From positions 5,890,001 through 5,954,000 of the forward strand of contig NC_048538.1 in NCBI RefSeq assembly GCF_902806685.2: 64,000 nucleotides of DNA. Direction: 5' to 3'. Made by a program: the position numbers and the translations under genes. Positions within the stretch are counted from its first letter, which is position 1; each line of letters starts with the position of its first letter. The DNA comes from Maniola hyperantus. Taxonomy: Eukaryota; Arthropoda; Insecta; Lepidoptera; Nymphalidae. A model generated the notes under the pieces. It saw nothing but the letters and a program-made list of their open reading frames with translations. It did not search any database and had not been told where the DNA came from. Below, one piece after another: positions 21,463-32,215 of the stretch.

Positions 21463-21756
21463 AATTAGTAATTAAATAATACTGTTAAAATCAAAACTTA
21501 AATTCTTATTAAGTTGTCTCGTCCTTAATTTATTGGATGTTGCTGATTGGTATTCAACTTTGGCCCTGTTATCACTCAACCTCGATACATCGATGTCACT
21601 CAATAACAGCCAATGTACGGGTAAATTGCATTGCGATATTCCCAGAATACTTCGTTGACGTCATACTTTGAGACTGTTTTCCTCTAAATCTTGTGAGATT
21701 TCTTCAATAAAATTCGGACCGGTTCGAGTGCAGACGTGTTTCGAAACTGCATCATC
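21463..21756 (+). promoter_or_regulatory. Presumed promoter and 5' leader of the secreted-protein gene
   Basis: This is the only non-repeat DNA between the upstream family B copy and the ATG. It has a perfect CRE/ATF octamer TGACGTCA at 21656-21663 and a CCAAT word near 21610. An AGACGTG at 21732-21738 resembles an arthropod DPE, but the spacing to the nearest initiator-like TTCAATA does not fit exactly. There is no convincing TATA box. The start site is not established. Confidence 0.35.
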
Positions 21757-23016
21757 ATGGCCGGCAGGTTTCTGTTGTGCCTCGTGTTGCTGTGTGTTGT
21801 ATCCAACTATTCAGAATGTAAAAGATACGGTTCTTCTTCTTCGGGACGATCGTCTGGGTCCAGTTGGGGCCGAAGTAAACCGTCCTCCAGTTCTTCGTCT
21901 GGAAGCAGAGCACCTACGTACCCTTCATCGCCTGGTCTCTCTGGATATGGTAGCGGGAAACCTACATCCTATCATACCTACCCACCATCGCCTAATCTCT
22001 CTGGATCTGGAAGCGGGAAACCTACATCCTATCATACCTACCCACCATCGCCTAATCTCTCTGGAAATGGTAGCCGGAAACCTACATCCTATCATACCTA
22101 CCCACCATCGCCTAATCTCTCTGGATATGGAGGAGGAGGATTTGAGCTTCCTGCTGGCGTCTATTACATGAATAAATTATATCCAAGTTCAACAGAAAGC
22201 AAATCCTATCATTCAAGCAATACGAACACTGGATATGGAACAGGACATAATAATTATGGTACCCATAACTATGGATCACATGGACAACCACATTTTAATA
22301 CGCCGTCATACTATACGGCACCTCAGCATGTTTATATCACCGAATACCGTAATTCAGGTAGCAGATACAAAGACCTTTTAGCAGGTTTAGCATTGTATAA
22401 TATGGGCCGTTCACATAGCTACCACGACAATTTTTACTATAACGATGATTATTATAGAGGCAGATATCATACTTCTGAATCCTCTTCTTATGACACGCCG
22501 ACAGACGAGGCTACTTGTACTTTAAGGATTAAGGAGGATAATAAAGTTGAAGTACTCAAAATACCATGCGAAATAGTATCGACTTTCACAGAAGGGAGCA
22601 AAAAAGCCGCAACAGATACCTTTACTCAAAAAGTATGCGTATCAAATTATACACTAACAAATAATACGGCCCCCGCTACCACAGCCGTTTCACCTGCAAA
22701 TGTAACTATGTTGAGTAATGGTTCAATCAATGGTTCTCCTGTAACGGTAATGAACTCTACAAAATGTACTATAGCCACTGATCCCTTGACAGTTAAAGGA
22801 CCGCCTGCGAATCCATCGAATATGGAATGTGAAGTGGATATTGACACTAAAGATTCGTATATTCTGAGAAGTAAAGTCGACTGCAGCACCTTGTTACATT
22901 ACGCAAAAATGCCGGAACCTAAGAAAGAGCAAAGCGTTATTTTACCCCCTAGAAGTAAATTAAAATCTTGGCTTGCCAACCCACCTTGGTGGCTTTCTTT
23001 GTTCATAGCGGTATAA
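21757..23016 (+). CDS. Intronless secreted Ser/Gly/Tyr-rich protein with six-Cys C-terminal domain, function unknown
   Basis: The ATG at 21757 has a strong context (ATCATCATGG) and gives 419 residues; the frame is open slightly upstream but without an ATG. Residues 1-21 form a signal peptide (MAGRFLLCLVLLCVVSNYSEC). Residues 22-67 are Ser/Gly/Arg-rich. Three 20-residue repeats (KPTSYHTYPPSPNLSG plus four variable residues) fill 68-127. Residues 128-250 are rich in Tyr, Asn, Gly, Ser and His, with a short apolar stretch (DLLAGLALYNMG, 206-217) and a DDYYRGRYH cluster at 230-238. The C-terminal domain has six Cys (254, 271, 294, 337, 358, 376) and NxS/T sites at 297, 302, 315, 321, 325 and 333. 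The tail ends WWLSLFIAV, possibly but not clearly a GPI signal. I do not recognise the family. The outline recalls prion-family proteins only in architecture. Confidence 0.85.
   Translation: MAGRFLLCLVLLCVVSNYSECKRYGSSSSGRSSGSSWGRSKPSSSSSSGSRAPTYPSSPGLSGYGSGKPTSYHTYPPSPNLSGSGSGKPTSYHTYPPSPNLSGNGSRKPTSYHTYPPSPNLSGYGGGGFELPAGVYYMNKLYPSSTESKSYHSSNTNTGYGTGHNNYGTHNYGSHGQPHFNTPSYYTAPQHVYITEYRNSGSRYKDLLAGLALYNMGRSHSYHDNFYYNDDYYRGRYHTSESSSYDTPTDEATCTLRIKEDNKVEVLKIPCEIVSTFTEGSKKAATDTFTQKVCVSNYTLTNNTAPATTAVSPANVTMLSNGSINGSPVTVMNSTKCTIATDPLTVKGPPANPSNMECEVDIDTKDSYILRSKVDCSTLLHYAKMPEPKKEQSVILPPRSKLKSWLANPPWWLSLFIAV
21958..22137 (+). repeat. Three 60-bp in-frame tandem repeats
   Basis: Units start at 21958, 22018 and 22078 and are nearly identical at the DNA level (each begins AAACCTACATCCTATCATAC). 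A degenerate fourth unit precedes them. Such low divergence suggests recent expansion or homogenisation, so copy number may vary between individuals. Confidence 0.9.
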
Positions 23017-23040
23017 TTTATAAACTTTAGATATTTTACG

Positions 23041-23046
23041 AATAAA
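23041..23046 (+). terminator. Poly(A) signal AATAAA of the secreted-protein gene
   Basis: AATAAA lies 25 bases after the stop codon. A second AATAAA at 23436-23441 is followed by GAATCTTGAATCTTGA, a sequence I associate with the 3' tail of lepidopteran retroelements. It may be a repeat end rather than the gene's own signal. The frame at 23085-23270 lies in this 3' region and has no recognisable features. Confidence 0.55.
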
Positions 23047-23339
23047 AATAACTATGTATTAAGAAAAACTTACTTGTTATTGTTATGACGTCGAAAAGTT
23101 CGTCGGCATCAGGGACAAGAGAAATCTTACTTCGTGGTCGGCATAATATAGGAGTGAACGATATCTCTTTCACGTGGAACTATGTATCGATTGTACGGAT
23201 CGCGAAAATAGTCGATAGCTGGTCGCATCCTCGTTGGTGGTGCATGGTACAGCTACCTATGGAAAATTGAGAAGAGCATATCAAAGCTGTCATTTGTATT
23301 ACAATATATGAAATTATGAATTTTAAAGAATATTAAATT

Positions 23340-23460
23340 GTTATACTAAGTACTAATTTTGCATGCCTGACTATGTAAGGTGAAACATTTCTACTGGACA
23401 AATATAAACATCTTATTGTAAAATATGTTTCTGCAAATAAAGAATCTTGAATCTTGAAAC
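23340..23460 (+). repeat. Probable retroelement 3' end
   Basis: GCATGCCTGACTATGTAAGG, CATCTTATTGTAAAATATGT and GCAAATAAAGAATCTTGAAT have the look of a LINE or SINE tail with a short repeated terminus. There is only one copy in this window, so it rests on recall. Confidence 0.4.
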
Positions 23461-23551
23461 TATCCTGGCGCCCCAGAACGCCCGGGATGCATTTTTTTGC
23501 TCTAAAAAGTTATATTAGTACCTATACCTACCTAGTTTTATGTTTGACCAG

Positions 23552-23764
23552 ATGGCGCCCGCGACTTTGTCTGCGTGGATTTAAGTTTTTTGAAATTCTC
23601 GTCTGAACCCTTTGTTTTTCCGAGAATAAAAGTTGCCTATGCCAATTTCCGGGACCCAAGCTAGCTCTGTACCAAATTTCATACAAATCGGTTAAACTGT
23701 TGGGCCGTGAAAAGCTAGAAGACAGACAGACACACTTTCACATTTATAATATTAGTATGGATGG
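23552..23764 (+). repeat. Family C repeat
   Basis: GCCCGCGACTTTGTCTGCGT, then CATACAAATCGGTTAAACTG and a terminal TTTATAATATTAGTATGGAT, which is duplicated just after (23767-23787). Confidence 0.75.
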
Positions 23765-23787
23765 ATTGTAATATTAGTATGGATGGA

Positions 23788-24460
23788 TGATAATAATAGT
23801 TATTGTACCAAAACATTAAATCCAAACGGTTCAATTGGTGATTTATAGTAGGTACTTTTAGTTTGCGAATTGCGATCGACAATCATCTACTTTATTCTAC
23901 TTGGAGTGAATTTTCAGAATACCTTTAGGTACAACGTGCATTGCTTAATAACGTGAAAAATACCTACATAAAGGCTCTTTTATTTTATTTTAATGTATAG
24001 ATTGCGCATCGTTTGCGATCGAAGTCCCATCGGAATACAGAAACCTTTATTTTTTTCACCACGCTTAGAAATACGTTGAGCGAAAATGTGTCGCCAATAA
24101 ATAAAGGAGATGGATGAAACTATATCCGACATTGCCCTAATTCAAACAATATTCTTTACATCACCTTTGAACTTTCATACAACAACCTATAGATAAACTT
24201 TTATTTAAATAAATAAATAAAATAAACAAAAATCTTTTTTATTCGAATAAACTTTTATTTTTATTTTATTTTATTGGTTTGCCAACAGATAGTACACATT
24301 TTATAAAATAACAATTACAATACAAGTACTTACGTATAGTTTTTAAAAAGTATTTAAAAAAATAAGTTCTAAATAAGGAAGATTTCATTTGTACACCTAG
24401 GACCTAAGATCGTATCATCGTATATCGAACCAAATCTGATATTTATCCTTCAAATTTGTA
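23788..24460. other. No supported gene
   Basis: AT-rich; simple AATAAA/TTTTATTT-type sequence at 24200-24275. Confidence 0.4.
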
Positions 24461-24874
24461 TGGTTCCGTACCTTAAAAAAGGAACCCTATAGGATCACTT
24501 CGTTGTCTGTCTGTCTGTATGTCCGTCTGTCGAGTCTGTCAAGAAAACCTATAATAGGCTACTTTCCGTTGACTTAGAATCATGAAAGGCAGGTAGGTAG
24601 GTTTTATAGCACAAGTAAAGGAAAAAATCTGAAAACCGTAAATTTATGGTTACATCACAAAAAATGCAAAAAATTAGTTTTTAATTTTCAAAGTAAGATA
24701 ACATACATAATACAAAAGGGCTTTACCTGTACATTCTAAAACAGATTTTTGTTTATTTTTTGCATAATGATTATCGTGCATAATATAATGATTTATCGTG
24801 CAAAATGTCAAAAAAATACTCTAGTACGGAACCCTCGGTGCTCGAGTATGATTCGCACTTGGCCGCTTTTTTTA
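24461..24874 (-). repeat. Family A repeat
   Basis: It runs from TGGTTCCGTACC to CACTTGGCCGCTTTTTTT. The middle matches the full copies but has lost blocks. Confidence 0.75.
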
Positions 24875-24883
24875 ATAATCGTT

Positions 24884-25067
24884 ACGCACCTCTAACTTTT
24901 TGGAAATTAAATATATCTCGCTGTACGGTGAAGAAAAATATCGCGAGGAATCCTGCATGCACGAGAGTTCTCCATAATGTTCTCAAACGTGTTTGAATGA
25001 TGGTACACTAGGACCAAAACCCGTTATCAGTAGTGGGCCGGCGATAGGTTGACGATGATGATGATTA
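24884..25067 (+). repeat. Family F SINE, 5' truncated
   Basis: It starts at ACGCACCTCTAACTTTTTGG, just after the tRNA head would end, and finishes GATAGGTTGACGATGATGAT. It directly follows the family A copy. Confidence 0.8.
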
Positions 25068-25702
25068 TGTGATTAATATAGAAGACGTTGCAACTCCCAG
25101 CAGGATTACGACGAAAAAGGACTTCTGAATGATAAATGCTCAATATAAGATTAAAGTGATAATCGCTCATATAAGGGTACGGGTATAAACCCATGCCACT
25201 TTTATTAATGAGTAATTCAAGTAGTACGCAGCAGTTAACAGCTGGGTGTTGTTATTGATGGTGTGTTTGATAAATTGCGTAATAGCTCATGGTTCTTCCA
25301 TTTTCCCCAGAACACGGGAAGACGGTAATCGGAAACTTGTCCCATTTATTATAACACTCGATTTGGGTAATTTATGATACACTTAGGTAGAGTTACCGGC
25401 GTCGTCCTTCGTTAGATCAATAGAGGATTTTTATTTCCAAATGGAGTAAGGTCATTCGGACTACAATGCAAACACTAATGAATGATACACGTCATCAAGC
25501 AATGAAAGTTTATGAAAGATGAATTACTTAGGATATCTTAGACATTTTATAATTTCTATTAGAGAGATGAGCTCGTCATTAATTTCATTATTAGTATGTA
25601 AAAAGTATAGAATAGAATAGAATAGAATATTTTTTATTCATGTAAACTTTTTACAAGTACTTACTTATGAATAGTCAGGTAGTTTTAATTTACCATATTA
25701 TG
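25068..25702. other. No supported gene
   Basis: Plain sequence with a short AGAATAGAATAGAAT microsatellite at 25608-25630. Confidence 0.4.
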
Positions 25703-25840
25703 TAAAAACCGGCCAAGGTAGAGTCAGACTCGCGCATCGAGGGTTCCGTTCTATACAGTCGTAATTTTTCGACATTTTGAATGATAAATCAAAAATTATT
25801 TTATCTGTTTTATAATGTACCTACAGGTAAAGCCCTTTCT
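25703..25840 (+). repeat. Family A fragment
   Basis: AAAACCGGCCAAGGTAGAGT through TAAAGCCCTTTC, the CGGCCGG end only. Confidence 0.65.
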
Positions 25841-25947
25841 CGGTTTTCGGATATAATGAATCGTCTTATTTATGCTCTTAGGCCGCAATTACACCTGTAA
25901 GTTTTACTCACGTAAGTATAGCTTATATGATTAACTTACGACAAATT

Positions 25948-26031
25948 AATGTAAACCCTCTTATATCGAGGTAAATGTAGGTACCTACTTATAAGAGTGT
26001 TTACATTAGTCAATTTGTTGTAAGTTAATCA
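25948..26031. repeat. Inverted repeat
   Basis: TGATTAACTTACGACAAATT... is answered by ...AATTTGTTGTAAGTTAATCA, with TTAATGTAAAC and GTTTACATTAG also paired. Arms are about 38-42 bases with few mismatches. It abuts the RTE relic. Confidence 0.7.
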
Positions 26032-26037
26032 TTACAG

Positions 26038-26262
26038 GTACCTAAGCATAGCTCTCTCCATCGTTCGCTAAGTGACTGAGCTTTCTTATGAGGCCCTTAG
26101 CGACCATGTCTCGGATCCATAAGTCATCACTGGCAACACACACTGTTCGAAGACTTTGGTCTTCAAGCACTGAGGAATTTTGGACAAGAAGACATCTCGA
26201 AGCTTCCTGAACACTGCCCAACCGAGTTGGATTCGGTTGAAACTCACTTGAACTTATTGAAG
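26038..26262 (-). pseudogene. RTE-type LINE relic, middle of ORF2
   Basis: The minus strand reads NRIQLGWAVFRKLRDVFLS, then KIPQCLKTKVFEQCVLPVM and TYGSETWSLRAS, then a stop and frame change before a TMERAML match. This is the block after the RT palm in lepidopteran RTE proteins. It overlaps none of the other RTE pieces in the window in reading frame continuity. Confidence 0.8.
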
Positions 26263-27990
26263 GTTGTAAAGCTTTGACAGGTATTAAATAGGCACACTTT
26301 TACCTAAGCTTTTACATCACGGCTGTAATGTAATAAACGTACTCGTATGTTCGGATTAAGCAATTATGTGAGGGTTTTCGGGTGAATTGGATAGATAAAA
26401 GCTGTCAAAGCGCTCTAGGTTGAAATAAGTCTAGGTTGAAATAAGGACCACTACCCAAGAAAGAACAGACTGCTTTGTGTAGATACAAAAATCATGTTAC
26501 TTTTCGTGTTTCGCCAAACGTATCCCCATCTGATTTCGTCTGATGAAAATTTATGAACTTTATTTCGGGCCTATTTTCTTTGTTTCTGCAAATAAAAATA
26601 TAGGTAGGTACCTAAATGTTGAATATTTATATCACACTAGCTAATGCGTGGCATGCGTCGCAGTGCCGCGTAGGTTTAATGGTGGGTACTATGTCAGAAA
26701 CATTAACGCAAGTGACAAGATCAACTGTACAAAGTTTAAACTCCCTAAAATTAATTTTCATAAAATGAGATTGATAAGACTAAGCCTAACAGTATCTAGG
26801 TAACTAAAAAAATATAGTAACTACAAAAGGTATGTGGGTATAATAAATCACCGCAGGCACCGCGCATGGAAACATTGGGCCTTATTATAACAGATACTTT
26901 GATAAATCATGCGATATTTCATTGTTCTTGTATCGTGCCCTCCGAACTTTCAGGCGGTCAATTTATCTTTATGAATGCTGAAAATGATACCCGCGGCGAG
27001 CACTCCCCGAAAAGTAATTTACAGGAAGAATCGATTATATTCCACTGACTAGGAGGTGCCGGTAGCTTTGAGGCAGTTCCAATTTCAAGATGTTTCTTGT
27101 TATTCTTTTCCTTTTCTAGAACTTCAAACCTTTCTTTAAAGGACCACTTTTACATTTTCTTGATTCTTCATTACAATTGTAGAATTATAATTTAACAAGG
27201 AAAAAACCAAAATAATTAATAATTGATATTCAAAGAAATTCAAAGATTTCTAATTATAATAAAAAAAATATATAAGAAAGAGGGATTATCTGTGAAGTTT
27301 ATAATATAAGCTAGCGATAGATAATATTGATTACAATAAGCAGATAGAAATTTGAATTTAAATAAAAACATTGTTAACGTTATTATTAATTTAGTTATCG
27401 TAACACAGTTTGATGTTTCAGAAAACATGAAATTAACACCATCGTATCCGATTTCAAGAGAAATAATAACTGCTTATTATTCAAAGAATACCAAATCGAA
27501 CCATGACGGAGCTAGAATAGATTAAAGGTAAGCTAGAGTGAATTTTTATCTTTTTAGTCAAATGAATTCCAGCAGAAATATACCGGCGATTTTTGGGTAT
27601 GTATTTGTATACCTTATAGACGCTTTGTTGGATGATTTACTTATTTCGTAGGAAATTATTGTAATTTTTTTTATATCAGTAAGATCTACAAAAAAATACA
27701 AAATAGACGGCCATTTATTCTGAGCAACATTGATAATAACCGCCCACTAGATTTATAGTTTTGCGATTCGGCGTTATGGTACGACCAGAGATTTTAGGTA
27801 GACTCTTCTCACACCGCGGTACACTGGCTTGCTTACATCACAGTGTATGGTAAAATAATTGTTGTAAGTATGATAATAAGATATTGTATGAGCTTTATGC
27901 CAGCTAGACCCTTCTTCACCAGTACTCTTTGTTAGCACAAAACTAGGCTTTTCCTAGGCCATGGCAAAGCAGCATAAAAATAAGAATCCA
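26263..27990. other. No supported gene
   Basis: Frames at 26866-27048 and 27240-27428 show no domain. The first has an ATG but no supporting context. Bases 26640-26665 resemble a decayed family C start. Confidence 0.35.
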
Positions 27991-27994
27991 TACT

Positions 27995-28202
27995 ACTTAC
28001 GTAATATTACAAATGCGAAAGTGTGTCTCTGTCTGTCTGCTAAATTTTCACGGCCGGTCCGTTTAACCGATTTTGACGTTTGGCACAGAGGTTGCTTGCA
28101 TCCTAGGGACGGACATATGACACCTTTTGTTCCAGAAAGTCAGCGAGCTCCCACGAAATTATTTTTTAGAAAACTAAATCCACTCTGACGAAATGTCGGG
28201 CA
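27995..28202 (-). repeat. Family C repeat
   Basis: AATATTACAAATGCGAAAGT, GGTCCGTTTAACCGATTTTG and an end near GAAATGTCGGGCATCATCTG, i.e. reversed relative to the 23552 copy. Confidence 0.65.
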
Positions 28203-28519
28203 TCATCTGGGTACATTATAATTTAAATCTCAACATCTATTCGTTCTAATAAAGAAGACATTAGATATAAATTACACCGATTTATTTTGGCCTGAAAAAG
28301 CAAAAATTCATGGGAGTACCTACATATCTTATAGATATCTCGCGAGGGTAAGGCATGAAGCAGGGTGAATAATTTATTTATTTGCCCAAATATTTTGATG
28401 CAATGTCTTTTTGTTTTATCTTGCACCATTTATAAGACCAGTCTACGAAGTGAGCTACAAAAGTGATAAAATAAAAGTATTTCGTTTTTTTTTTTGGATC
28501 ATAATACCTATATTTTATG
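28203..28519. other. No supported gene
   Basis: AT-rich; the minus frames here run into the SINE and are not convincing. Confidence 0.35.
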
Positions 28520-28808
28520 TCGTCATCATCATCATCAACCCATCGCCGGCTCACTACTGAGCACGCGTCTCCTCTCAGAATGAGAAGGGTTTGGCCATAG
28601 TCCACCTTGCTGACCATGTGCGAATTGGCAGACTTCACATCCCTTTGAGAACATTATGGAGAGCTTTCAGGCATGCAGCTTTCTTCACAATATTATATTT
28701 ATTCAACGATAAAGCAAGTGATATCGCAGAAAACTCCGAAAAGTAGGGACAAACCCTGGATCTTCCGAATAGGAGGCCAACGACTTAACCATTATAGTAT
28801 ACCACCGC
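28520..28808 (-). mobile_element. Family F SINE, nearly full length
   Basis: On the + strand it begins TCATCATCATCATCAACCCA and has GCTCACTACTGAGCACGCGT and GAGAACATTATGGAGAGC. The tRNA head is degenerate (CAACGACTTAACCATTATAG), with the B box partly lost. Confidence 0.8.
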
Positions 28809-28881
28809 TTGTTTAACTTTAGTAAAAATTGCTATTTAGCTCACATGGCAGATTAAAGTGTAATTTGTTTTGGGTGATTGC

Positions 28882-29104
28882 AATCCGTTTTTAACCGACT
28901 TCAAAAAAAGGAGGAGGTTCTCAATTCGTCGGAATCTTTTTTTTTTTTTTTTTTTTATGTATGTTCCCCGATTACTCAAAAACGCCTGGACCGATTTTGA
29001 AAGGGTATACTTCAAAGTTGGTCCCATTTCAATTTGGTGAAGATCTGATGAACATCTTCGAAGATAGATACTGGAACTCCTCAACGGATAAGAGTAAATT
29101 GCTC
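28882..29104 (+). repeat. Dispersed repeat of lepidopteran type
   Basis: AACCGACTTCAAAAAAAGGA, a 20-T run at 28937-28956, ACGCCTGGACCGATTTTGAA and GAAGATCTGATGAACATCTT. I recognise this combination as a common butterfly and moth repeat. There is only one copy here. Confidence 0.55.
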
Positions 29105-29197
29105 GCGATCAGTGTAATAGCTTAGTAAACAGTAGATTTTTAACCAGTCATAGCATAATTCCATGGGGCCACTAAAAATTGTGAAATAAAAAATTTT

Positions 29198-29527
29198 TAC
29201 AAAAAAAATAAAAACCGACTTCGTTACATAAACACTAAAAATTGAAAAATAATTTAATTTATTACCGAATATATTATGTATACAAGAGTTAATATAGTTC
29301 CATAATAATACTTTTTGGTGCCGGTGCCAATTAGCTTTAGCTGCGCGAATCGTCTAGACTTCATAATTTTATGGGACTCCACAATGGCACCTCATTGGCA
29401 CCGACCCCAAAAAATATTATTATGGAACTATATTAACTCTTGTATACATAATATATTCGGTAATAAATTAAATTATTTTTCAATTTTTAGTGTTTGTGTA
29501 ACGAAGTCGGTTTTTATTTTTTTTGTT
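29198..29527. mobile_element. Foldback element with ~130-bp near-perfect arms
   Basis: The left arm (29198-29331) begins at an A-rich stretch followed by AAAACCGACTTCGTTACATA. The right arm (29394-29527) is its reverse complement with about five differences. The 62-base loop has no coding potential. Similar arm identity would be expected of a recent MITE insertion or of continuing gene conversion. Confidence 0.85.
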
Positions 29528-30173
29528 ATATAAACGGATAAACGCAAAGGAACAATTTTACAGCTGAATAAAAATAAATTCTAAAACCAATCCTTTTCTG
29601 CAATTTTATATTTTCTTCATTGCCATAAATCGATACTTCTACCGAAGCACAAATTTCAAACGACTTTCGGTGTATATTGCCGACTAAGTATATCCTGCCA
29701 CTGAAATTGATTACCTATTGCGTAGCGCAAAGGATTTGGTCGAAATGGGATTGCACGAGCGACGAGGAACCGTTCGAGCTTATGCCAACTCGAATAAGAT
29801 TAAATTTTGTCCGTGGCGATGGCTTCATTCGAGTGTTGTTAAGACTCAATCAATATTCGGGTTCACGGGAAATTGTGAAAATAGACGTATCCTATTTAGG
29901 TATATTTACTAACTCTTAGTTTTCTTCCCCTCATTAATTAATTGTTATTCTTACTATACCGTACAACTTCTAAGTATCCAGCCAAATAGGAGAAATTTTC
30001 GAAAGAGCTAGAAGGTAGCGTAATAATAATAAATAATAATAATACAGAGTGTAACCAAAACGCTAGCAAGAACTTAGCGTTATTGTCATACTACCTAAAT
30101 ACAATCCATCCAATACAAAATAACCATTTGCCTTATTTTGTAGTTTTAGTGATTAAGTATTTTTCAAACCCAC
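29528..30173. other. No supported gene
   Basis: Two overlapping plus frames (29677-29919, 29718-29912) have no recognisable domain. Confidence 0.35.
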
Positions 30174-30400
30174 AATGTATAGCGTGCAAAACTCGGGTCA
30201 ATGCCCCGCCTACGACGCAGCATTGACTCCGAGTAGCCTACTTACGCAGCGTTCGTTCATCTTTAGCGTCGGTCAGATGTTTTATTTGCAATATATTGTA
30301 AACTTTTACAAAATTATAGGATTTTTTAATAATTTTTTTCGCGTTTATTTTTGTGGTATCCTATCAGTAATCACAATAGGTACCTCCTGTCACCTGTCTT
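30174..30400 (+). repeat. Family J repeat, copy 1
   Basis: It shares CTCGGGTCAATGCCCCG, CAGATGTTTTATTTGCAATA and TGTGGTATCCTATCAG with 47803-48030 (roughly 80% by eye). An 8-bp stem, GTCAATGC (30197) with GCATTGAC (30220), is conserved in both. Confidence 0.7.
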
Positions 30401-31392
30401 CGCACCTGTTTGGCAGCTTTCTGGTTACATCCTGTAGGTACCTACCTACCAAAATCGTTTATTTATTGTAATGATTACTTTTCTGTTACTTAAGTTCCGT
30501 AGGTACATAACATGCACGAAACACGTAACGTGGGTATAATTAATTAAACTTTCCCATTTGTCTCGAACACGATTTAATAGCCCGTACGTGCCCCGCTTCC
30601 TTTAGGAGGTTTTCTGAATGAGGTTGCCTTTGAACTACGTATGTTCGACTGTAACGGTTGCTATACACATGGTTGGGTTGGCTTATTCGATTCAACAAGT
30701 TTGATCAGTTCGTATACAAGAAAATCTTAACTCACTCACTACTGACTCATCACACGCCCAGCCAAAACTCTTGGACCTAGAAGCAATATTGATATTTCAC
30801 AATTGCCATGGGATAGGAATAAAGAGGATTTATATTTTCACTTTATGACTGAAGTGAAAACTGACTGGGCAAAGGCGGGGAGGGTCAGTTAGTTAAAGAA
30901 CAATCCGATTTAACGTCTACAAAATTAATTTAGAATTTTATTCGACTCGACTGATCTGCAAAACCACGATGGTTTATTCGAGCACTCGCCTGGCAGACTG
31001 GCTGTGCCACTTTAAGCCAAACTGAGTATTTGTATGAGCAGGCAGACCAAGTGAACTTTTTATCGAACATTACAGTACAGATAGGTATATCTACTATATA
31101 CCTATCTGTAGCCCACCCGACCTAGCCCGGTAGTGCGAAGCCAACTATGTGTATAGCAATCTTAACTACGTACTCAGCATTCCAGTTTACATCCCGCGTA
31201 CACACATCAAATTTAGACGTACTTCGTCCCAGTACCTTTCCAATTATATAATCAATGTCGATACCTACTAAAACGGAATAATGATTTAGAATAATAACCT
31301 GACTATATACCTAGTCAATGGTTAAAAATTAGGAACATGCTAGGACTTTTTTGTTATTAGCTGTCACGTGCTGTAAAAACGTTTTGAATTAT
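30401..31392. other. No gene; possible long-TIR element
   Basis: GGTTGCTATACACATGGTTGG at about 30657 and AACTATGTGTATAGCAATC near 31143-31161 are inverted. They may bound a ~500-bp element. A small palindrome, ATAGGTATATCTACTATATA, sits near 31081. Confidence 0.4.
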
Positions 31393-31530
31393 AGTACACG
31401 ACAGGTTGAGATGGCAATCGGGGTATGAGGTGGCGTCCCGTACACCCGCACTTCACCCGCGCTATCCCGCACCGGGCTAGTGCGGGGGCGCTTGCAGTCC
31501 TACCCCGATTGCATCGACCTGTCGCTTACT
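31393..31530. mobile_element. Family D GC-rich palindromic MITE
   Basis: The left end is ACACGACAGGTTGAGATGGC. The right end is its inverted partner (ATTGCATCGACCTGTCGC). The GC-rich middle has CACCCGCGCTATCCCGCACC, shared with the copy at 58512. Confidence 0.8.
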
Positions 31531-31744
31531 TATACCTGTAAGCTCGTTTAAGAAATAAACGTTTTTTCTTGATTTCCTTCTCGTCATCAATTTAATACTT
31601 ATTATAATAGCGGGCTTGTTAAAATTGTGGCCGTGTAAAAAGTTAGGTACACAAAATTTTCGGTTTCTGATGGAAATATAACGATTGTGATAATAAGGAA
31701 ACGGTATTCATGTACCTAGTCAGATATAAAATAGATTTGTTGAA

Positions 31745-31925
31745 TCTACACTAATATTAGAAGGAGTTAAAGTTGGATGTAGGAAGTAATAATTTCCGGA
31801 ACTGATGATCTGATTCTGAAAATTCTTTTAATGATAGATAGCAATACTATTCCTAATTGTTATAGGCTACTAGTAGGCTATAAATTGCATGGTTATCTTG
31901 GACGAAGTCGCGGGTAAAAGTTATT
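31745..31925 (-). repeat. Family C-like fragment
   Basis: It starts ACACTAATATTAGAAGGAG and ends GGACGAAGTCGCGGGTA. Confidence 0.5.
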
Positions 31926-32215
31926 ACTCTATAATAGGCTTTAGAGGCACTTACTTAAAGTGCACTTTACCTTCACGGGTTTTTCTCCCTTAAGTCGTAT
32001 AAGAAAAATAAAAAGTCAATCTACGATGGTATCCGCAAGGCGGTAAAATATTTACATTCGTAACGAGGTCGCCTCGTTAGCTAAATAAATACTAAAAGAG
32101 AGCGAAATAATTGTGTTTTGTGTGCGTGTTAAAATGATTTTAAATTCATCATCAGTTTTTAACATCTTTCAAAGGATAATTTTACACAGAAAAAAATAAG
32201 TATTAAATATATAAC

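Noticed and set aside
21736..21756. Upstream start for the secreted protein
   Set aside because: The codon at 21736 is GTG; the first ATG, at 21757, has a good context and begins a proper signal peptide.
21668..22171. 167-residue frame overlapping the secreted-protein gene
   Set aside because: It has no ATG start and is the shifted reading of the 60-bp repeats in the real frame.
22647..22889. Antisense frame inside the secreted-protein gene
   Set aside because: Shadow of the real coding strand; no splice or poly(A) context.
26866..27048. 60-residue ATG frame
   Set aside because: Length and composition are within chance, and there is no supporting context.
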